Below, piece after piece: positions 25,452-32,825 of a stretch of 64,000 nt of DNA (position 1 is its first letter; the number at the start of each line of letters is the position of its first letter). This DNA is from JBJHBP01 sp050485645. Lineage in GTDB: Bacteria; Pseudomonadota; Gammaproteobacteria; Steroidobacterales; Rariloculaceae. The translations under genes and the position numbers were made by a program. Location: contig JBJHBT010000009.1 in assembly GCA_050485645.1 (NCBI GenBank), positions 74,892-138,891 of the forward strand. The letters run 5' to 3'. The notes beneath the pieces are model-generated. The model was not told the origin of the DNA and did not search any database. It saw only the letters and a program-made list of their open reading frames with translations.

Positions 25452-26354
25452 TCAGAACTGCCCGTATCCCAGGCGCTGCAGTTCCCGCTCACTATCGGAC
25501 CAGTGTTCGCGAACCTTGACCCACATCGCCAGGTGCACGCGGCCACCCAGCAGCGCCATGATCTCCAGTCGTGCCGCGGAACCGACATCCTTCAGTACCC
25601 GACCGCTCTTGCCGATCACGATCGGCTTCTGGCTTTCACGTTCCACATGGATCAGCGCGTGTACCAGCCACTGCCCATCATCGTTGCGACCCAGGTGTTC
25701 GATCTCCACGGTGAGACCATAGGGAAGCTCCTCATGCAGCACCTGCATCAACTTTTCGCGCACGATTTCGGCGGCACGGAAGCGCACATCCCGGTCGGTG
25801 ACGAAATCGCGCGGAAACAGCACCGGACCACGCGGCAGGCGCTGGAAGATTTCCGTCACCAGCGCCTCGACATTGTTTCCGGACAGCGCCGACAGCGGCA
25901 CGTAAGCGGCGAAGTCGTAATCGGCGGCGAGCTTATCGAGCGTCGGCAGCAGCGCCTGACGGCTGGCCAGGCGATCGATTTTGTTGAGAACCAGAATGCA
26001 GCGCGTATCGCGATCGCGCAGTTCTTCGATCAGCTGCCTGTCTTCCGGTTTGAGCCCCCGCGCATCGACCACCAGCAGCACCAGATCGGCTTCCGACACC
26101 GCCTGACTCAGGGCGCGTGCCATCAGCCTGTGCAACGCCCGCTCGCTACGCCGGGCATGGCCGGGCGTGTCGATGAAGATGGCCTGATCCTCGTCGCGAT
26201 TCAGGACGCCGAGAATCCGGTGCCGCGTGGTATGCGGCTTGTCGGTAATGATGCTGATCTTCTGCCCGACCAGTGCGTTGAGCAGTGTCGACTTGCCGAC
26301 ATTCGGCCGTCCGATGATCGCCACGTAACCGCAGCGGGCTTCTGTGTTATTCAT
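25452..26354 (-). CDS. era: GTPase Era
   Basis: An essential ribosome-assembly GTPase that binds the 3' end of 16S rRNA and the membrane. The 300 residues have G1 GRPNVGKST (about 15-23), G2 TTRHR, G3 DTPGH (about 62-66), G4 NKID (about 124-127), a G5 SALSG, and the C-terminal KH domain with IHVERESQKPIVIGKSG. The length is normal. It overlaps rnc by 8 nt and precedes recO, the standard rnc-era-recO order. Confidence 0.97.
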   Translation of the reverse strand: MNNTEARCGYVAIIGRPNVGKSTLLNALVGQKISIITDKPHTTRHRILGVLNRDEDQAIFIDTPGHARRSERALHRLMARALSQAVSEADLVLLVVDARGLKPEDRQLIEELRDRDTRCILVLNKIDRLASRQALLPTLDKLAADYDFAAYVPLSALSGNNVEALVTEIFQRLPRGPVLFPRDFVTDRDVRFRAAEIVREKLMQVLHEELPYGLTVEIEHLGRNDDGQWLVHALIHVERESQKPIVIGKSGRVLKDVGSAARLEIMALLGGRVHLAMWVKVREHWSDSERELQRLGYGQF

Positions 26355-27069
26355 GACCTGTCAGTTCCACCAGCATCGACTCCGCCGCCGCCTGCTCGGC
26401 GCGACGCCGGCTGCGCCCCCGGCCTTCCGCCCGCTGTCGCGTGTCGGATACTTCGCAACTCACGATGAACAGCTGTTCATGGTCGCGCCCCTGCACGCTG
26501 TCGACGCGATATACCGGCAGTTTCAGCGAGCGCGCCTGCAGCCACTCCTGAAGACGGGTCTTGGGGTCTTTCAGCGATGCGGAGTCCGGAAGGCAGGACA
26601 TGCGGTCGGCAAACAGGCGCTCCAGCAGCCGGTCGGCGGCATCATGACCGCCATCGAGCAGCACGGCGCCGATCAGCGCTTCCAGGCAGTCAGCCTGGGC
26701 CGCCTCCCGACCCGCGCCACCGGAACGTACTTCGCCGGCGCCAAGAATAAGGTGTGAGTCCACGTCGAGTTCCCGGGCGATTTCCGCCAGTGTGTCGCGC
26801 CTGACCAATGCGGCGCGCAGGCGGCTCAGATCACCCTCGTTGGCGCTCGGGTGCAGTTCATACAGTCGCCGGGCGACATACAGACTGAGGAAGGCGTCGC
26901 CCAGAAATTCCAGGCGCTCGTTGTTCCGCCCGGAAGCGCTGCGGTGGGTCAGCGCAGTCTCAAGCAGCCCGGGATCGGTGAATGAATAGTCGAGACGAGC
27001 CGCCGCCCACTGTTCGCGGACCGCTAGCGTCTTATTTCCACCTGCTTGTCGAATGCGACCAACAGCCAA
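26347..27069 (-). CDS. rnc: Ribonuclease III
   Basis: A double-strand RNA endonuclease processing rRNA precursors and many regulatory RNAs. The endonuclease domain has the signature NERLEFLGDAFLSL (about residues 49-62) with catalytic acidic residues, a second conserved cluster DCLEALIGAV, and a C-terminal double-stranded-RNA-binding domain. The only usable start in frame is a TTG at 27069, inside the upstream DUF4845 gene, giving 240 residues and a 46-nt overlap; codons nearer the domain are not starts. E. coli RNase III is somewhat shorter (226). The non-ATG start and long overlap suggest translation is held low or coupled to DUF4845. Confidence 0.94.
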   Translation of the reverse strand: MAVGRIRQAGGNKTLAVREQWAAARLDYSFTDPGLLETALTHRSASGRNNERLEFLGDAFLSLYVARRLYELHPSANEGDLSRLRAALVRRDTLAEIARELDVDSHLILGAGEVRSGGAGREAAQADCLEALIGAVLLDGGHDAADRLLERLFADRMSCLPDSASLKDPKTRLQEWLQARSLKLPVYRVDSVQGRDHEQLFIVSCEVSDTRQRAEGRGRSRRRAEQAAAESMLVELTGHE

Positions 27070-27407
27070 ACGTCTGCAACATAGTGGGTGCGATGCTCGT
27101 ATTGTATACGCACCTCGTAGCCGTTTCTGACCTGATTGATGGAAACGTTGTCCGGCGAGAGGCGGACATCTTCGATCTCGAAGCGCCGCGATATCGCATT
27201 GCGTATCGCGCCGGCGGTGGTGCCGGTGCCATCGAGGTCAGACTGGACGTCGTCCAGCACCCGCGACAGCTTGTAGTTCTGAAGGTAGAGCGGAAAGACC
27301 TTGATCACGGCCAGGCCCACGACCCCGAAAAGCGCCGCCAGTATCAGGAATCCCAGCGCGGTAATGCCTGCCTGCCGGCGCGGACCATGGATGCGCGGTA
27401 TGTTCAT
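27024..27407 (-). CDS. DUF4845 family inner-membrane protein
   Basis: A 127-residue protein of unknown function found between lepB and rnc in many gammaproteobacteria. An N-terminal basic stretch (RIHGPRRQ) is followed by one membrane helix (about residues 14-36, GITALGFLILAALFGVVGLA) and a periplasmic or cytoplasmic C-terminal domain of mixed strands. The N-terminal RRQAGITALGF pattern resembles type IV pilin-like leaders (QxGxTALG) but is not a full match. ATG 27407 with GGGAC upstream is preferred to a GTG at 27434. It overlaps rnc by 46 nt and lies 28 nt after lepB. Confidence 0.85.
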   Translation of the reverse strand: MNIPRIHGPRRQAGITALGFLILAALFGVVGLAVIKVFPLYLQNYKLSRVLDDVQSDLDGTGTTAGAIRNAISRRFEIEDVRLSPDNVSINQVRNGYEVRIQYEHRTHYVADVWLLVAFDKQVEIRR

Positions 27408-27435
27408 GTGCCGTCCCGTATCAAGTTGATTCACG

Positions 27436-28212
27436 TCAGTGAATACTTCTGCCGATCCGTTCCCAGCGCGGCCCGCCTTCCGATGGACTGCGCCAGTTCA
27501 TCCAGACCCTGACAGCCCTGCCGACCAGCAGATCCTCGGGCACGAAGCCTACCTCCGGAAAACGGCTGTCCTGGCTCTGGTCGCGATTGTCACCCATCAT
27601 GAAGTAGTGTCCCTCGGGCACCCGATACGTTCCACCAGCACTGAGGCGTCCCCGGGTCAGGAGCAGCGAGTGCTCCCGTTCACCCAGAATCTCGCGCGCC
27701 AGCTGGCCGGAAGGGTCGTCCTTGTAGTTGCCGGCCAGTTCCATGAAGACCGGTTCTCCATTGATGGTCAATCGCTTGCTGCCCTGATCGTAGTTGACCA
27801 CGTCCCCGGGCAATCCCACCACACGCTTGATGTAGTTGATGCTCGGGTCCGACGGCAGCCTGAAAACCACCACATCGCCGTGTACCGGATCTCCCGTTTC
27901 CAGGAACCTGCTATTTAGAACTGGCCAGCGCAGCCCGTAAGCGAACTTGTTCACAAAAATGAAGTCGCCTTCCAGCAGCGTGGGCATCATGGATCCGGAC
28001 GGAATACGGAAGGGTTCGAACAGAAACGAGCGAAGCACGAGTACGAGGAGCAGAATCGGGAAGAATGACTTTGCGTACTCGACGATGACGGGTTCGCGAT
28101 AGCCGCCGCTCCCGGCACGCGCCAGCCGTGCACGGCGCAGCAGCAATGAATCAAGTGCCCAGATGACACCTGTGACAAGGGTCGCGATAACGAGAATCAG
28201 CGCAAAGTCCAA
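27436..28212 (-). CDS. lepB: Signal peptidase I
   Basis: The inner-membrane serine protease that removes Sec and Tat signal peptides. The 258 residues have two N-terminal membrane helices (about 2-22 and 50-65), the catalytic serine in PSGSMMPTL (about residue 72-80), the catalytic lysine in YIKRVVGLPGD (about 126-136), and the C-terminal box GDNRDQSQDSR. The start is TTG at 28212 with AGGA 7 nt upstream, and no ATG competes with it. The gene usually upstream, lepA, is missing; the glutaredoxin-like gene precedes it instead by 39 nt. Confidence 0.97.
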   Translation of the reverse strand: MDFALILVIATLVTGVIWALDSLLLRRARLARAGSGGYREPVIVEYAKSFFPILLLVLVLRSFLFEPFRIPSGSMMPTLLEGDFIFVNKFAYGLRWPVLNSRFLETGDPVHGDVVVFRLPSDPSINYIKRVVGLPGDVVNYDQGSKRLTINGEPVFMELAGNYKDDPSGQLAREILGEREHSLLLTRGRLSAGGTYRVPEGHYFMMGDNRDQSQDSRFPEVGFVPEDLLVGRAVRVWMNWRSPSEGGPRWERIGRSIH

Positions 28213-28251
28213 TGCAATATCCTGCTAAATCCGGTAGCGGTGGGCAGTATA

Positions 28252-28494
28252 TTAGAGATTGGCGCGGAGAAACGCCTGAACACGCTCCCGCTCCAGCGGA
28301 TATCCCGACAGCTCGGTGCCGTCGGCGGCGGCCAGCACCGGGATTTTAAGGCTGTAGCGACGCTCCAACCCGATGTCGTCGGTGATGTCGACCAGGGCAA
28401 CGGTGTCTTCGACACCCAGCAGCGGACGTACCTCGTCCAGCAGCAGCTCGCAGAGGTGACACCCGGGCCGACTGTAGAGCAGCAGCCGGGTCAC
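28252..28494 (-). CDS. Glutaredoxin-like (DUF836) family protein
   Basis: An 80-residue thioredoxin-fold protein with the motif YSRPGCHLCE, a CxxC redox pair at about residues 11-14, and IPVLAAADG, the cis-Pro loop of the fold (about 52-60). The start is GTG 28494, which overlaps the stop of rseC as GTGA; the longer frame upstream is rseC in another frame. Such glutaredoxin-like genes are found between the sigma-E regulators and lepA/lepB in several gammaproteobacteria. Its substrate is unknown. The translational coupling to RseC, itself a membrane protein with a cysteine cluster and reported links to electron-transfer (Rsx) complexes, hints at a redox partnership, which is inference. Confidence 0.82.
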   Translation of the reverse strand: MTRLLLYSRPGCHLCELLLDEVRPLLGVEDTVALVDITDDIGLERRYSLKIPVLAAADGTELSGYPLERERVQAFLRANL

Positions 28495-28949
28495 AGACGT
28501 CCCACCAGCCTCAGCTGTCCGACCGTCGACACCTCCGCCCGGCATCTGGCCGGACGCAGCGCGGCGATGACAGCCGCGGCACCAGTGACGGCGCCGACCA
28601 GAACGGCCAGGTCCGACCATGCGCCCAGCCAGCCACCGACAATTGCGCCGGCCAGAAGACCGGCCATCGGGCCGCCATAGAGCAGCGCGGCGCCCGCCAG
28701 CACGCGGTCGGCGGGAAGCGTAATGTTCACGGCATCACCCGCCGCCAATGCGCCGGACAGGGCCGGATCGACATGCCTGACGGCGATCGTGGTAACGGCC
28801 GGCATGCGACGCCAGGTGCAGGCGCCTTCACAGCCGCGGCAACCGGCGCCAGCGCTCAGTTCGACGTCCACCGTACCGTCACCATGCACCTGCCGCACGA
28901 TCGCGGCACTTGTCATGCAGGCGGAAGTCGTGGAGCTGGACGTGTCCAT
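28491..28949 (-). CDS. rseC: Sigma-E factor regulatory protein RseC/MucC
   Basis: An inner-membrane protein linked to the sigma-E envelope stress system and, in some bacteria, to SoxR reduction. The 152 residues contain a cysteine cluster GCRGCEGAC (about 29-37) and two membrane helices (about 80-100 and 105-125) separated by a short turn, the standard RseC topology. ATG 28949 is chosen for its AGGG site 9 nt upstream; a TTG at 28958 is possible. It follows rseB by 50 nt and overlaps the glutaredoxin-like gene by 4 nt. Confidence 0.88.
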   Translation of the reverse strand: MDTSSSTTSACMTSAAIVRQVHGDGTVDVELSAGAGCRGCEGACTWRRMPAVTTIAVRHVDPALSGALAAGDAVNITLPADRVLAGAALLYGGPMAGLLAGAIVGGWLGAWSDLAVLVGAVTGAAAVIAALRPARCRAEVSTVGQLRLVGRL

Positions 28950-28999
28950 GGATGGCAACCCTGATGGCGGCTACGAGCGGCACCCGCTGGGGGGCGCGC

Positions 29000-29962
29000 T
29001 CAACGCAGCGACAGCGAAGTGGCGATGCCGCGAACCGTCTGACGCGGCACTTCACCAACCGCCGTCACGCGACGCCCTTCGACATTGAGCGAGAACGCAT
29101 TCGTGCTGCCGACGGTGGAAAATCCTTCGGCAACCTGGGTGGCGTTGTTCGGATCCTCGACAAAGACAGACACCGTCGCCAGGCCATCGGAATAGACGAG
29201 GTGCAGAACCGGGAAGTCGGCGCCGGCCAGGAGACTGCGCTGCGACACCGCCAGGTAGAACCCGTCCGGCACGTCCGTGGCAACCCAGCTTTCGCCGACG
29301 TAGCCCGAGTCGGTCGGGTCGGCGGCGCGGAACCAGGTATACCCTTCCGTGTTTGCCGAAGGCCTGAGCGCCGAATCAGGCACGGAATCCAGCATCTGCA
29401 GATTGGTGAACAGGATCTGCTCGAGGATCTGATCGTTTTCATCGCGAATCTGCGATTTCAGCGGCATCGCCGTTTCCATGTCCAGCCACAGCAGGTAACC
29501 GTAGCGGTAGCCATCGCGCGGTTTGATGCCGATCACCTGCGCGCTGCGCTTCGCCACACGCGCGGTGCTGTACATGGTCAGTTCGTAGTAAGGATCGAAG
29601 TTGCCGGAGAATACAGGCATCGTGGACAGGATCGAGCCGCTGCCGGAACGCTGCTTGAGCAGCACCACCCTGCGGTCGGGCAGGATACTCCGCACCTCGT
29701 CGCCGTGACGGATGATCTCGCGACCGGCGCCATCCAGTGACACGATGCGTTCACTGATCTGCCCGCCCTCGTTGCGATGCACGATGTGCAGGCTCTCGGC
29801 GTTGCCGCCCTGTACATGTACGAACGTACCTTCGTAGTTGAGCTCCTCAACCGCCTGATACATCCGCTCCAGCCAGGTGCGTGCCTCACCGGCCCACGCG
29901 TCGGCGATTATCAGCGCCAGCACGAGTGACGCGATCTGTCTGATGAGCTTCCCCCGCAACAA
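29000..29962 (-). CDS. rseB: Sigma-E regulatory periplasmic protein RseB/MucB
   Basis: Binds the periplasmic part of RseA and protects it from DegS-type cleavage until LPS or mislocalised lipoproteins are sensed. The 320-residue product has a signal peptide (core about 8-20, ending ADAWA), an N-terminal lipid-binding LolA-like domain with NYEGTFVHVQGG, and a C-terminal domain. The start is a TTG (29962, followed by a second TTG); no ATG or GTG fits before the signal core. It lies 3 nt after rseA, so coupling is likely. Confidence 0.94.
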   Translation of the reverse strand: MLRGKLIRQIASLVLALIIADAWAGEARTWLERMYQAVEELNYEGTFVHVQGGNAESLHIVHRNEGGQISERIVSLDGAGREIIRHGDEVRSILPDRRVVLLKQRSGSGSILSTMPVFSGNFDPYYELTMYSTARVAKRSAQVIGIKPRDGYRYGYLLWLDMETAMPLKSQIRDENDQILEQILFTNLQMLDSVPDSALRPSANTEGYTWFRAADPTDSGYVGESWVATDVPDGFYLAVSQRSLLAGADFPVLHLVYSDGLATVSVFVEDPNNATQVAEGFSTVGSTNAFSLNVEGRRVTAVGEVPRQTVRGIATSLSLR

Positions 29963-29965
29963 TGC

Positions 29966-30592
29966 TCAGTCCAGCGCCTGTTCGGCAACGGCGCTGGCCT
30001 CCTCGGCAATATCCGGCGCGACGGCGCGCTGCGGATTCTCGCGCGCGCCAACCACATTGGAATGCACCGTGGTGCGACTCAGGTGTGACGCGTACTCGCC
30101 ATGGTGCATCAGGTAGTTCGTCAGGCGGATGGGTGGCACCACAACATTGCGCTGGTCGACAAACTCGCGCGGCACTACATAGCCGGGCACGTCCTGTTGC
30201 GCCTGAGCGGCCTGCAAAGCTTCCGCATCGGCATCCACGCCGTTGATCGAGCGCAGTACGAATATGCCAACCAGCGCGGCCGACGCGGCGATTCCGAATC
30301 CGACGGCCGGCCTGAACGCCCGCGTCCGCCATCCGGGCACCGCCGCCGGACGGCTCTGCCGGGGCGCGGCGCCATCCAGCGCATCGCTGATACGCCGACG
30401 CAGCACGTTCGGGTCGGGCCGCAGCATTTCGCCACGCAACGCCGAGCCGATGGTTGCGTAGCGCAACATCATATTCCGGGCTTCCGGATCATGCTCCAGG
30501 CGTCGCACCAGAAATGCGCACTCTTCCGCGGAGAGCTCGTCGTCCCAGAAGGCGGACATCTGATCGTGAATCTGTTGTGTCATGGTTGTCAT
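29966..30592 (-). CDS. rseA: Anti-sigma-E factor RseA/MucA
   Basis: A single-pass membrane anti-sigma factor that holds RpoE at the membrane and is cleaved by site-1 and site-2 (RseP) proteases on envelope stress. The 208 residues show the N-terminal sigma-binding domain (SAFWDDELSAEECAFLVRRL, about 12-31), one membrane helix (about 95-115), and a periplasmic tail ending AEQALD. The start ATG overlaps the rpoE stop as ATGA. RseP, its second protease, is encoded in this window; a DegS/MucD gene is not. Confidence 0.94.
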   Translation of the reverse strand: MTTMTQQIHDQMSAFWDDELSAEECAFLVRRLEHDPEARNMMLRYATIGSALRGEMLRPDPNVLRRRISDALDGAAPRQSRPAAVPGWRTRAFRPAVGFGIAASAALVGIFVLRSINGVDADAEALQAAQAQQDVPGYVVPREFVDQRNVVVPPIRLTNYLMHHGEYASHLSRTTVHSNVVGARENPQRAVAPDIAEEASAVAEQALD

Positions 30593-31176
30593 TGCAGCAG
30601 TGGACCGATTCGTTTATCGATTGCCTCGCGCGCACGAAAAATGCGTGAGCGCACGGTTCCAACGGGGCATTCCATCGCCTGGGCGATTTCCTCATAGCTC
30701 ATGCCTTCAATCTCCCGCAGCAGGATGGCGGTACGCAGATCTTCCGGCAGTTCCCCGATCGCCCTGTTGACCGTGTCACGTATCTCATCCGACAGGGCCA
30801 GATGTTCCGGGGTATCCATCTCCTTGAGGCGGCCGAGCACTTCGAACTGCTCCGGATCCTGAAGGTCGAGATCGAAGCTTACCGGTCTGCGGCCGGCCGA
30901 AACCAGGTGATTCTTCGCAGTATTGATCGCGATACGGTACAGCCACGTATAAAACGCGCTGTCGCCGCGAAATGACGGCGCCGCCCTGTAGGCCTTGAGA
31001 AAAGCTTCCTGTGCCACGTCCAGTGCCTCGGAGGGGTCGCGAACGTATCGCATGATCAGCTTCAGGATCTTGTGCTGATACTTGATAACCAACAGATCGA
31101 AAGCCGACCTGTCGCCCTGTTGAACGCGCTTGATCAGGGCCAGATCCGAGGGCTTGTTATCGCCCTTGGCAGTCAC
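30589..31176 (-). CDS. rpoE: RNA polymerase sigma factor RpoE (AlgU)
   Basis: The ECF sigma factor for envelope stress, directing outer-membrane protein, chaperone and LPS genes. It has region 2 (DLALIKRVQQGDRSAFDLLVIKYQHKI..., with FYTWLYRIAINTAKN) and region 4 (LPEDLRTAILLREIEGMSYEEIA, VGTVRSRIFRARE). I start it at GTG 31176 (195 residues, matching E. coli 191 and AlgU 193), because AGGA lies 6 nt upstream and because a sigma-E promoter at 31202-31229 would begin transcription downstream of the in-frame ATG at 31212. The 207-residue form from 31212 cannot be made from that transcript. Overlaps rseA by 4 nt. Confidence 0.95.
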   Translation of the reverse strand: MTAKGDNKPSDLALIKRVQQGDRSAFDLLVIKYQHKILKLIMRYVRDPSEALDVAQEAFLKAYRAAPSFRGDSAFYTWLYRIAINTAKNHLVSAGRRPVSFDLDLQDPEQFEVLGRLKEMDTPEHLALSDEIRDTVNRAIGELPEDLRTAILLREIEGMSYEEIAQAMECPVGTVRSRIFRAREAIDKRIGPLLQ

Positions 31177-31201
31177 CGCCGGTCCTGTCACGCGCTTCTC
31201 G

Positions 31202-31229
31202 ATAGACCCCATAACACACCAAAAAGTTC
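31202..31229 (-). promoter_or_regulatory. Autoregulatory sigma-E promoter of rpoE
   Basis: Minus-strand GAACTT (31229-31224) and TCTAT (31206-31202) are separated by 17 nt, close to the known sigma-E consensus GAACTT-N16/17-TCTRA, with one mismatch in the -10. The expected transcription start is about 31196, 20 nt before the GTG at 31176. This is the arrangement of the self-activating rpoE promoter in E. coli and Pseudomonas. Confidence 0.75.
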
Positions 31230-31351
31230 GCTCCTCTCTCGGATCCGTCCGTCTGGCCGGCGGTACTGTACTACAGAGCGTGACGGCTCACCCGGCTGGT
31301 CACCACAAGGTTAACCGGCAGCGGCTGGATCGGCAAACCTCCTGAACCGCT

Positions 31352-31789
31352 TCACAAAGTCTGGCGCAGCCTCGCCTGCAGCACCCGCCATACCTCCGCC
31401 TCGAACTGATCGCGCAGCAGGACCACCACCAGACGCCGACGCTGATCGACCAGCACCAGCCTGAGCCAGACGCCCCCCAGCACCGACCCCGCACCCATCC
31501 GCAGCCGCCCACCGCCATGACGCGGCACGGACCAGGTGCCGTCGCGTCGCCTGTACAGTACGGGTGGCGCTTCGCAGGGCTGCCGTAACGCCGCGTGCAG
31601 GGCCACAACGCCGCCCAGCAACAACATCACGGGTGCGGGCGGCGCGGCCAGCAGCAGCGCCGCGGCCAGCAGCAGGTGCAGCAGCACCCACCACAGAAGC
31701 AGACCGCGCGAGCGCTCAGGGCGCAGGAGTATGGCTGTGCCGGATGCGGTCGACGAGACGCGCGAGCGCCGGATTCTCGGGTTGTTCAC
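31352..31789 (-). CDS. ygfX: YgfX-family membrane protein
   Basis: A small inner-membrane protein of the YgfX/CptA family, encoded after sdhE as in E. coli. After LLRPERSRG the sequence contains two membrane helices with a short turn (LLLWWVLLHLLLAAALLLA and VMLLLGGVVALHAAL), followed by a soluble C-terminal part of strands (WSVP, WLRLVLVDQRRRLVVVLL) typical of the family. The start is uncertain: no ATG is in frame near the first helix. GTG 31789 gives 145 residues and an overlap of 74 nt with sdhE. In E. coli YgfX has been described as a partner of SdhE/CptB and proposed as an inhibitor of division proteins; neither activity can be inferred here. Confidence 0.72.
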   Translation of the reverse strand: MNNPRIRRSRVSSTASGTAILLRPERSRGLLLWWVLLHLLLAAALLLAAPPAPVMLLLGGVVALHAALRQPCEAPPVLYRRRDGTWSVPRHGGGRLRMGAGSVLGGVWLRLVLVDQRRRLVVVLLRDQFEAEVWRVLQARLRQTL

Positions 31790-31973
31790 GCCCGCAAAGG
31801 TACGCGTGCAGCTGTGGGTCCTGAAGTTCCAGAAATGACTCGAACAATGCGATATCGGCCTCGTCCAGTGCGCCGAACCCGTGCTCCAGGAATGACGCCA
31901 GCACCACGTCCAGCTCACGCATGCCGCGCCGGCAGCGCCAGCGCAGTCTGGGAGGCACCCCGGTCAAGGTCAC
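31716..31973 (-). CDS. sdhE: Succinate dehydrogenase assembly factor SdhE (SDHAF2 homologue)
   Basis: Binds apo-SdhA and promotes covalent attachment of FAD. The key motif RRGMRELD (about residues 16-23) carries the RGxxE core required for flavinylation, followed by a five-helix bundle with FLEHGFGALDEADIALFESFLELQDPQLHAYLCGREQP. I used GTG 31973 (85 residues, close to the E. coli 88); GTG at 31958 and upstream TTG/GTG codons are alternatives. It lies 61 nt downstream of sdhB, in the same direction, so the flavinylation factor sits at the end of the operon that encodes its client. Confidence 0.9.
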   Translation of the reverse strand: MTLTGVPPRLRWRCRRGMRELDVVLASFLEHGFGALDEADIALFESFLELQDPQLHAYLCGREQPENPALARLVDRIRHSHTPAP

Positions 31974-32034
31974 GGAGACCGCACCGCGAGGCGATATGCC
32001 GGAGGCGTCGGATGGTGGTGTCACGCGTTGCCGC

Positions 32035-32817
32035 TCAGTGCTGGCGTTCGGCAATCAGTTTCTTGATCTCGGCGATCGCGCGTCCGGGGTTGAGATCCTT
32101 CGGGCACGCCTGCGTGCAGTTCAGGATCGTGTGACAGCGATAGAGCCGGAACGGGTCTTCGAGAGCGTCCAGGCGCTCGCCAGTCGCTTCGTCGCGACTG
32201 TCGACGATCCAGCGATAGGCCTGCAACAGGGCTGCCGGACCGAGGTAGCGATCCGGGTTCCACCAGTAGCTGGGACAGGAAGCCGAACAGCAGGCACACA
32301 GGATACAGGCCGACGGCGTGTTGATCTTTTCCTGGTCCTTCTTCGACTGCAGGCGTTCGCGGTCCGGCGGCGCCGGTGTCTGCGTCTGCAGCCAGGGCTT
32401 GATCAACGCGTACTGCGCATAGAAATTCGTCAGATCCGGCACCAGATCCTTGATGACCGGCATGTGCGGCAGCGGATAGACCTTTACCGGACCCTTCACT
32501 TCCTCGACGGTTTTCAGGCAGGCCAGCGAATTCACTCCGTCGATGTTCATCGAACACGAACCGCAGATGCCTTCGCGACAGGAGCGGCGGAACGTCAGCG
32601 TCGGATCGATTTCGTTCTTGATCTTGATCAACGCATCCAGAACCATCGGGCCGCAGTCGGCCATATCCACCCAGAAGGTATCCAGGCGCGGATTGTCCGC
32701 GCTGTCCGGGTCATAGCGATAGACGGCGAATGCGCGCGGCTCGCGGGCATCCTCCGGTCGGCCAAAGGTCTTGCCGGTTGTTACTCTCGAGTTGGCCGGA
32801 AGGCGAAACTTCGCCAT
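32035..32817 (-). CDS. sdhB: Succinate dehydrogenase iron-sulfur subunit
   Basis: The electron-transfer subunit of complex II, linking FAD in SdhA to the quinone site. The 260 residues carry the [2Fe-2S] ligands in CREGICGSC and the later LACL (about residues 80-100), and the [4Fe-4S]/[3Fe-4S] ligands in CILCACCSASCP and CHTILNCTQACP. An LYR-like RYDPDS... segment is present near the N-terminus. At 260 residues it is slightly longer than the E. coli protein (238). It starts 8 nt after sdhA, which puts it in the same transcript. Confidence 0.97.
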   Translation of the reverse strand: MAKFRLPANSRVTTGKTFGRPEDAREPRAFAVYRYDPDSADNPRLDTFWVDMADCGPMVLDALIKIKNEIDPTLTFRRSCREGICGSCSMNIDGVNSLACLKTVEEVKGPVKVYPLPHMPVIKDLVPDLTNFYAQYALIKPWLQTQTPAPPDRERLQSKKDQEKINTPSACILCACCSASCPSYWWNPDRYLGPAALLQAYRWIVDSRDEATGERLDALEDPFRLYRCHTILNCTQACPKDLNPGRAIAEIKKLIAERQH

Positions 32818-32825
32818 GCTGCACC

